In this document: in pieces, positions 4,736-7,796 of the stretch
Layout of the letters: every line of letters begins with the position of its first letter
Position numbering within the stretch: position 1 is the stretch's first letter
DNA from: an uncultured Collinsella sp.
GTDB lineage: Bacteria; Actinomycetota; Coriobacteriia; Coriobacteriales; Coriobacteriaceae
Assembly (NCBI GenBank): GCA_900548265.1
Contig: URKG01000036.1
Coordinates: forward strand, 1 to 7,796
Length of the DNA stretch: 7,796 nucleotides
Direction: 5' to 3'
Program-made: the position numbers and the translations under genes
The notes under the pieces: model-generated
What the model was told of the DNA's origin: nothing
The model's input: the letters and a program-made list of their open reading frames with translations, nothing else
The model's database searches: none

Positions 4736-6648
4736 AGGGCAGGGACTTTCGGCTCATCATCGAGCTGCGGAATGATGCCTATCACGTTGTCCGCCAGCCA
4801 ATTCATCTCGACAATCTGCGTGCTCGGCAGCGGAGGGAAGCCTTCGATCTGTACCACGCCGTTCTGGCTGTGGAGCTCGCCGCCAAAGGGGTTGATGGAT
4901 CCCTCAACAATGCCGTTGCGGAGCAACTGCACGAGTTTGCGCGTTTGGTAGGGTAGGCCCGGAGCGTAACGGATGTCGATAACGCCGGAGCTCATGCCAT
5001 ACCAGTAGTTGACAGCGCGCACTTGGTTGTCGTCGCTGGTCTCGTCCCATGTGCCGTGCAGAAGGCTTTTCACGATAAGCTCGTAGTAGCGCCCCCAGTT
5101 CCAGACGGGCATGGCGATGCCGGTAACCTTGCCATCGACCAAGCGGTGAAGCCCGTAGGCGGTGGGATCTTCCAGCGACTTTGACATATCGGCGCCGGTC
5201 ATGACGCTCACGCCTTCGCGGCACATGGCCTCGGCGAGACCTCCAGCGGGCACATCACCCCAGGTCAGGATAATTTGCGCACGGGGGTCGAGCAGCGAGG
5301 CGCCAATCGCAAAGGCGTTGATCTCGCTGAGTGCGCCCGAGGCGAAGACCGACGCGTGGTAACCGATGCGGTGGTTGTCCGCCATGCTGGCCGCAAGGGC
5401 GCCCAGCAGAAACTTGGCCTCGTACATCTTGCCAAAGTACGAACGGACGCTTTGATGGGGAAGGCCGATAGAGCAGTTGAGGAACCGAACCCGGGGATAC
5501 TCAACGGCAGCCCTGAGCGTGTATTCCATCAGGCGGTGCGAGGTCGAGAAGATGACGTTTGCTCCATGTTTGACAGCCGTTTCCACGGCGGCGTAGAACA
5601 CATCCGGATCGTGACAGTCCTCGAACGCCTCGGTGCGCACGATACCGCCAAAGTGCTCATCGAGATACTGACGCCCTTGGTCGTGCAGGCTGTCCCAGCT
5701 CGACGTCGCACAGGGGAACTCATGGATAAAGGCGATGCGCAGGGGGTTGGCCGTCGAGTAGACGGTCTTGCCCATAAAGAAGTTGAGCACGCCAGAGGTG
5801 GACTTGGCGGGCGTCTCCTCCTCGTCGACGCTCGGTGCTTCGACGAGATCGACCTTGTCCTCGTCATTTTTGCCGGCAATGACCAGCTCGCGCCAGATCT
5901 TGCACAGGCGGTTTACGACGATATCCGTTGGCGTATCCAGCAGGCGGTCCTGGTTGTACACATTGAGGTAGACGAGCATGGCGTCGGCGGGCGTAATGTC
6001 CAGGTGATCGCCGCCTGCGCGAAGGTAGGCACGCTTAAAGAGCAGGAAAGTGTGGCGCAGGTAGTCGACCTTTTTCTGCGGCCATTTTTCGATAAGGTTC
6101 TGACCGAGCATCTTCGCGAGCGTTTCGTAGCTTCCCTCACGCGAGAACTCGATCTCGTATAGGGGGCAGACGCGCCAAAACGCGCAGAACTCGCCGTACA
6201 GGCGGCTTTCGACGGAATCCCATGTGCCGGGGTAGAGACGGGTGACCTTGGCCGAAACCGTCGGGGCGTCTAGGAATTTGAGGACACTGACGCGTTTGTT
6301 GCCTTCTTGGACATAGAACCGATGCATGAACTCGGTGACGATGACGGGGTCGCGATAGCCCTCGGTCACCTGGATGTCGTAGAGGTTGGACCACTTGCGG
6401 GCGAACTCGGTGCTAAACGGAAGCAGGGGCATAAAGTTACACGAAAAGGCGGACTGACGGCCCTTGGTGACCGTGCCGACGACCATTTCGAGCGGAATAT
6501 CCCGCAGGCCGACATTCTCTCGCTGACCTAAGGGGAGCTGAGCAACCAAGCTATCGAGGTCCGTAAGGTATGGATGCTCGCTTTGGCTAATGGCGCGTCG
6601 ACGTCCTTGCTCGCCGCGCTTGCGTGCTTGACGATAGGCCTCTTCCAT
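4732..6648 (-). CDS. ParB/sulfiredoxin-like domain fused to BMP-type ligand-binding domain
   Basis: This is a 638-residue protein with three parts. Residues ~45-140 look like a ParB/Srx-fold domain, with DPVIVTEF followed by the box EGNKRVSVLKFL (GNKR at 116-119). Residues ~150-260 are a predominantly helical region I do not recognise, followed by an acidic linker (~260-285). Residues ~302-590 match the BMP/PnrA family: LRIAFIHEF, MYEAKFLLGALAASM (408-422), HRIGYHAS and INAFAIGASLLDP. BMP proteins are usually exported lipoproteins that bind nucleosides for ABC importers. This one has no signal peptide or lipobox and no permease nearby, so it is probably a cytoplasmic sensor, as for B. subtilis Med. 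The start at 6648 has the Shine-Dalgarno GGGAGC (6655-6660). The ParB assignment is less certain than the BMP assignment. Confidence 0.8.
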   Translation of the reverse strand: MEEAYRQARKRGEQGRRRAISQSEHPYLTDLDSLVAQLPLGQRENVGLRDIPLEMVVGTVTKGRQSAFSCNFMPLLPFSTEFARKWSNLYDIQVTEGYRDPVIVTEFMHRFYVQEGNKRVSVLKFLDAPTVSAKVTRLYPGTWDSVESRLYGEFCAFWRVCPLYEIEFSREGSYETLAKMLGQNLIEKWPQKKVDYLRHTFLLFKRAYLRAGGDHLDITPADAMLVYLNVYNQDRLLDTPTDIVVNRLCKIWRELVIAGKNDEDKVDLVEAPSVDEEETPAKSTSGVLNFFMGKTVYSTANPLRIAFIHEFPCATSSWDSLHDQGRQYLDEHFGGIVRTEAFEDCHDPDVFYAAVETAVKHGANVIFSTSHRLMEYTLRAAVEYPRVRFLNCSIGLPHQSVRSYFGKMYEAKFLLGALAASMADNHRIGYHASVFASGALSEINAFAIGASLLDPRAQIILTWGDVPAGGLAEAMCREGVSVMTGADMSKSLEDPTAYGLHRLVDGKVTGIAMPVWNWGRYYELIVKSLLHGTWDETSDDNQVRAVNYWYGMSSGVIDIRYAPGLPYQTRKLVQLLRNGIVEGSINPFGGELHSQNGVVQIEGFPPLPSTQIVEMNWLADNVIGIIPQLDDEPKVPAL

Positions 6649-6662
6649 AATGTTGCTCCCTT

Positions 6663-6678
6663 AGTCGTTTAAACAACT
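6663..6678. promoter_or_regulatory. 16-bp near-palindrome, candidate operator of the ParB/BMP operon
   Basis: AGTCGTTTAAACAACT is self-complementary except for one symmetric mismatch pair, with a perfect GTTTAAAC core (6667-6674). It lies 15 bases upstream of the ParB/BMP start codon and overlaps the presumed -10 box and transcription start. That is where a dimeric repressor would block initiation. No regulator gene is adjacent other than the fusion protein itself. Confidence 0.4.
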
Positions 6679-6681
6679 ATA
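6676..6681 (-). promoter_or_regulatory. Candidate -10 box for the ParB/BMP-phosphoesterase operon
   Basis: On the - strand TATAGT matches five of six bases of TATAAT and would start transcription near 6669, giving a leader of about 20 nt that contains the Shine-Dalgarno. The -35 is weak: TTTTCA at a 19-base spacing lies at the edge of the palindromic repeat. The operon might instead be read through from mscS. Confidence 0.4.
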
Positions 6682-6705
6682 TGAACCATGGTACCACGAA
6701 TGAAA

Positions 6706-6740
6706 ACCACTACAAAGATGCCTGTCCCCTTTGTGGTGGT
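6706..6740 (-). repeat. Palindromic repeat, copy 2 (REP-like, inverted relative to copy 1)
   Basis: ACCACTACAAAG (6706-6717) pairs with CTTTGTGGTGGT (6729-6740), with one C-to-T change that still allows a G-U pair. The loop reads TGCCTGTCC on the + strand, the reverse complement of copy 1. It ends at base 6740, directly against the mscS stop codon (6741-6743), so any mscS transcript would carry this hairpin at once after translation ends. It may stabilise the mRNA or weakly terminate. It also lies just upstream of the ParB/BMP promoter region. Confidence 0.85.
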
Positions 6741-7508
6741 TTAGGCAATGATGGGGGCGATGGCGCGGATGCAGGCGTCGGCAGCGGTGAAAGTGGTGCT
6801 GTCGTCGCTGACGATAAAGATGATCTTGCCCTTAATGCCAAAGTCGCCGATCTCGCTAAAGAGCACATACGGCTCCTTGTCAAAGCCTGAGATGGGAAGC
6901 ACGGCGGCCTTGGTGGCGCTGGTCAGCTCGTCTGCCAGCGCGTCGAGCGAGGCCCACTTGGACGTGTCCTTTACGGCAACGGGCACAGCCACGCGCCCAA
7001 AGGGCATCAAATGCACGAGCGTGTTCTTGGAGATGTTGGAGTTGGGGACGATGATGGTCTGCCCGCAGGCATCTTCGATGGTCGTGTGGCGCCAGGTGAT
7101 GTCCTGGACCACGCCCGACACGCCGCCGACCTCGATATTGTCGCCAGGCTTGATGATGCCCATAAACGTAACCTGCATGCCGCCAATAAGGTTTGACAGC
7201 GTGTCCTGAAAGCCGAGCGAGATGGCGATGCCGCCGACGCCAAGAGCGGCGACGAGCGCGTTTGCGTTAATGCCAAAGCAGTTGTCGAGGATAAAGCTGC
7301 CGCCGATCATCCAGATGACGGCGCGTGCGATGTTGATGAAGATGCTCGATGCCGGAAGCGGGTTGTCGTCGCGATTGAGCAGGTGACGCAGGGTCTTGGA
7401 TACGACCTTGGTGGCGACGGCGGTGCCTATCGCCAAGATGACGGCCCAGATGATGTTGTGGACCCACCGTTGCTCAAAGAAATGAAGAATCGGCTCAAAC
7501 AATTCCAT
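6741..7508 (-). CDS. mscS: Small-conductance mechanosensitive channel (MscS family)
   Basis: MscS-type channels open when the membrane stretches and release solutes during hypo-osmotic shock. The 255-residue protein has three predicted transmembrane segments (about 17-36, 57-77 and 81-112). The pore-lining third helix carries the Gly/Ala pattern of LVAALGVGGIAISLGFQDTLSNLIGG. The cytoplasmic beta domain follows, with KPGDNIEVGGVSGVVQDI (120-137) and TIIVPNSNIS (151-160), and an alpha/beta C-terminal domain completes it. It is somewhat shorter than E. coli MscS (286). The ATG at 7508 has a strong AAGGAGG (7519-7525) at 10 bases. It shares the strand with the ParB/BMP gene 92 bases downstream but has no obvious functional link to it. 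Confidence 0.93.
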   Translation of the reverse strand: MELFEPILHFFEQRWVHNIIWAVILAIGTAVATKVVSKTLRHLLNRDDNPLPASSIFINIARAVIWMIGGSFILDNCFGINANALVAALGVGGIAISLGFQDTLSNLIGGMQVTFMGIIKPGDNIEVGGVSGVVQDITWRHTTIEDACGQTIIVPNSNISKNTLVHLMPFGRVAVPVAVKDTSKWASLDALADELTSATKAAVLPISGFDKEPYVLFSEIGDFGIKGKIIFIVSDDSTTFTAADACIRAIAPIIA

Positions 7509-7552
7509 GTAGGGAAAACCTCCTTATGATCGTCCAACCATGATACCCACCA

Positions 7553-7586
7553 AGAAGCCCGTCCGATCAAATTCAGACGGGCTTCT
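7553..7586. terminator. Hairpin in the mscS leader; terminator or attenuator
   Basis: An 11-bp perfect stem AGAAGCCCGTC (7553-7563) with GACGGGCTTCT (7576-7586) surrounds a 12-nt loop. Neither strand has a strong T run; the - strand continues CTTCTTGG. It could terminate transcription from the small ORF at 7638-7697. Alternatively, if the candidate promoter at 7593-7621 is used, it forms the 5' end of the mscS mRNA, where it could protect or regulate the message. Confidence 0.55.
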
Positions 7587-7592
7587 GTGCTC

Positions 7593-7621
7593 GATATAAG
7601 GTTTGTACGGCGAGGCTGCAA
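7593..7621 (-). promoter_or_regulatory. Candidate promoter for mscS
   Basis: On the - strand TTGCAG (7616-7621) and TATATC (7593-7598) are separated by 17 bases and lie about 85 bases upstream of the mscS start codon. Each hexamer is an imperfect match, so this is a moderate-quality prediction. It would start transcription at about the outer base of the leader hairpin. Confidence 0.35.
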
Positions 7622-7637
7622 GGTCCGGCGGTGTAGC

Positions 7638-7697
7638 TTAGCGGCGGCGCTTCCAGATCAACGCAGTGGCTAACGCGAGGCGGGGGAGTCTTTTCAT
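7638..7697 (-). CDS. Possible 19-residue small protein
   Basis: A short open frame encodes MKRLPRLALATALIWKRRR. It has a very good Shine-Dalgarno, AAGGAG (7704-7709), 6 bases before the ATG, and a stem-loop follows about 50 bases after the stop. The peptide has a basic start, a short hydrophobic core (LALATALIW) and a tetrabasic end (KRRR), so it might associate with the membrane. I recognise no family. It could be a genuine small protein, a leader peptide for mscS, or a remnant of a gene whose upstream region was disturbed by the neighbouring repeat and IS. No clear promoter lies upstream within the window. Confidence 0.35.
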   Translation of the reverse strand: MKRLPRLALATALIWKRRR

Positions 7698-7723
7698 GGC
7701 AGTCTCCTTAGTCCTTAACAAAA

Positions 7724-7743
7724 ACCACCACAAAGGTGCCTGT
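7724..7743 (-). repeat. Palindromic repeat, copy 3, truncated in its loop
   Basis: ACCACCACAAAGGTGCCTGT (7724-7743) matches the left arm and loop of copy 2 in the same orientation, then the match stops where CCC and the right arm should follow. The break coincides with the start of an IS-like end, so this copy was probably complete before an insertion split it; the other half should lie past the far end of the IS. Confidence 0.8.
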
Positions 7744-7796
7744 GAACTGCGCCCCGAAACTTGGACTGAATAAATAGCGACTACGCCGCAAGGGCC
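7743..7796. mobile_element. Terminal end of an IS3-family (IS150-like) insertion sequence, partial
   Basis: From 7743 the sequence TGAACTGCGCCCCGAAACTT followed by GGACT resembles the terminal inverted repeats of IS150-group IS3 elements as I recall them: a TG start, ACTGC, a C run, then TTGGAC. Only 54 bases are inside the window, too few to show the transposase or decide which end this is. The abrupt loss of the palindromic repeat at this base supports a real element boundary. The family assignment is by recall of end sequences and has not been tested by alignment. Confidence 0.6.

Noticed and set aside
4064..4951. A 295-codon + strand open frame over the phosphoesterase and the end of the BMP gene
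   Set aside because: It lies antisense to a gene with four intact metallophosphoesterase motifs and crosses the ATGA junction. No recognisable family or RBS.
5275..6162. A 295-codon + strand open frame antisense to the ParB/BMP gene
   Set aside because: The opposite strand encodes a clear BMP-domain protein with a Shine-Dalgarno. The + frame gives an Arg/Val/Asp-rich translation without motifs, as expected for a high-GC antisense shadow.
6685..6697. The CCATGGTACC palindrome cluster upstream of the ParB/BMP gene as a second operator
   Set aside because: It is short and overlaps common six-base palindromes, with no partner site or extended symmetry; chance is a sufficient explanation.
3829..7743. 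The ACCACCACAAAGG palindromes as a CRISPR array
   Set aside because: The copies are about 1-3 kb apart with genes between them, in mixed orientation, with no regular spacers.

Overview
The window looks like chromosomal DNA from a high-GC member of the Actinomycetota, most likely Coriobacteriia and plausibly Collinsella. This rests on the gene order tuf - rpmG - tRNA-Trp - secE - nusG - rplK - rplA, GC-rich codon use, a Lys/Ala-rich N-terminal extension on SecE, and ACCACCACAAAGG-type palindromic repeats. The genus is an inference; the class-level placement is somewhat firmer.

Left half (1-3814, + strand): a housekeeping translation, transcription and secretion block. It starts inside tuf (EF-Tu, 5' end missing), which closes with a strong intrinsic terminator. 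A sigma70-like promoter at 1095-1124 then appears to drive rpmG (L33), tRNA-Trp(CCA), secE, nusG, rplK (L11) and rplA (L1). A terminator-like hairpin separates the tRNA from secE. The rplK-rplA gap holds two hairpins followed by a structure shaped like the ribosomal protein L1 binding site, running straight into the rplA Shine-Dalgarno, so L1 probably represses its own translation. A strong terminator ends the block after rplA. rplJ and rplL do not follow within the window.

Junction (3815-4024): no gene. It holds a palindromic repeat (copy 1) and a separate 100-bp nested inverted-repeat element flanked by 7-bp direct repeats.

Right half (4025-7508, - strand): read in the direction of transcription, an MscS-type mechanosensitive channel comes first. 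It is followed by a 638-aa cytoplasmic protein joining a ParB/sulfiredoxin-like N-terminal domain to a BMP (PnrA/Med-type) ligand-binding domain. A calcineurin-like metallophosphoesterase comes last, translationally coupled to the fusion gene by an ATGA overlap. Inverted copies of the palindromic repeat bracket the fusion/phosphoesterase pair. This pair is the best candidate for an undescribed system: a probable intracellular nucleoside or small-ligand sensor with a phosphoesterase partner.

Right edge (7509-7796): the mscS leader with a hairpin and a candidate promoter, a possible 19-aa small ORF, and a third repeat copy that is cut in its loop by the terminal inverted repeat of an IS3-family (IS150-like) insertion sequence. 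The IS continues beyond the window.
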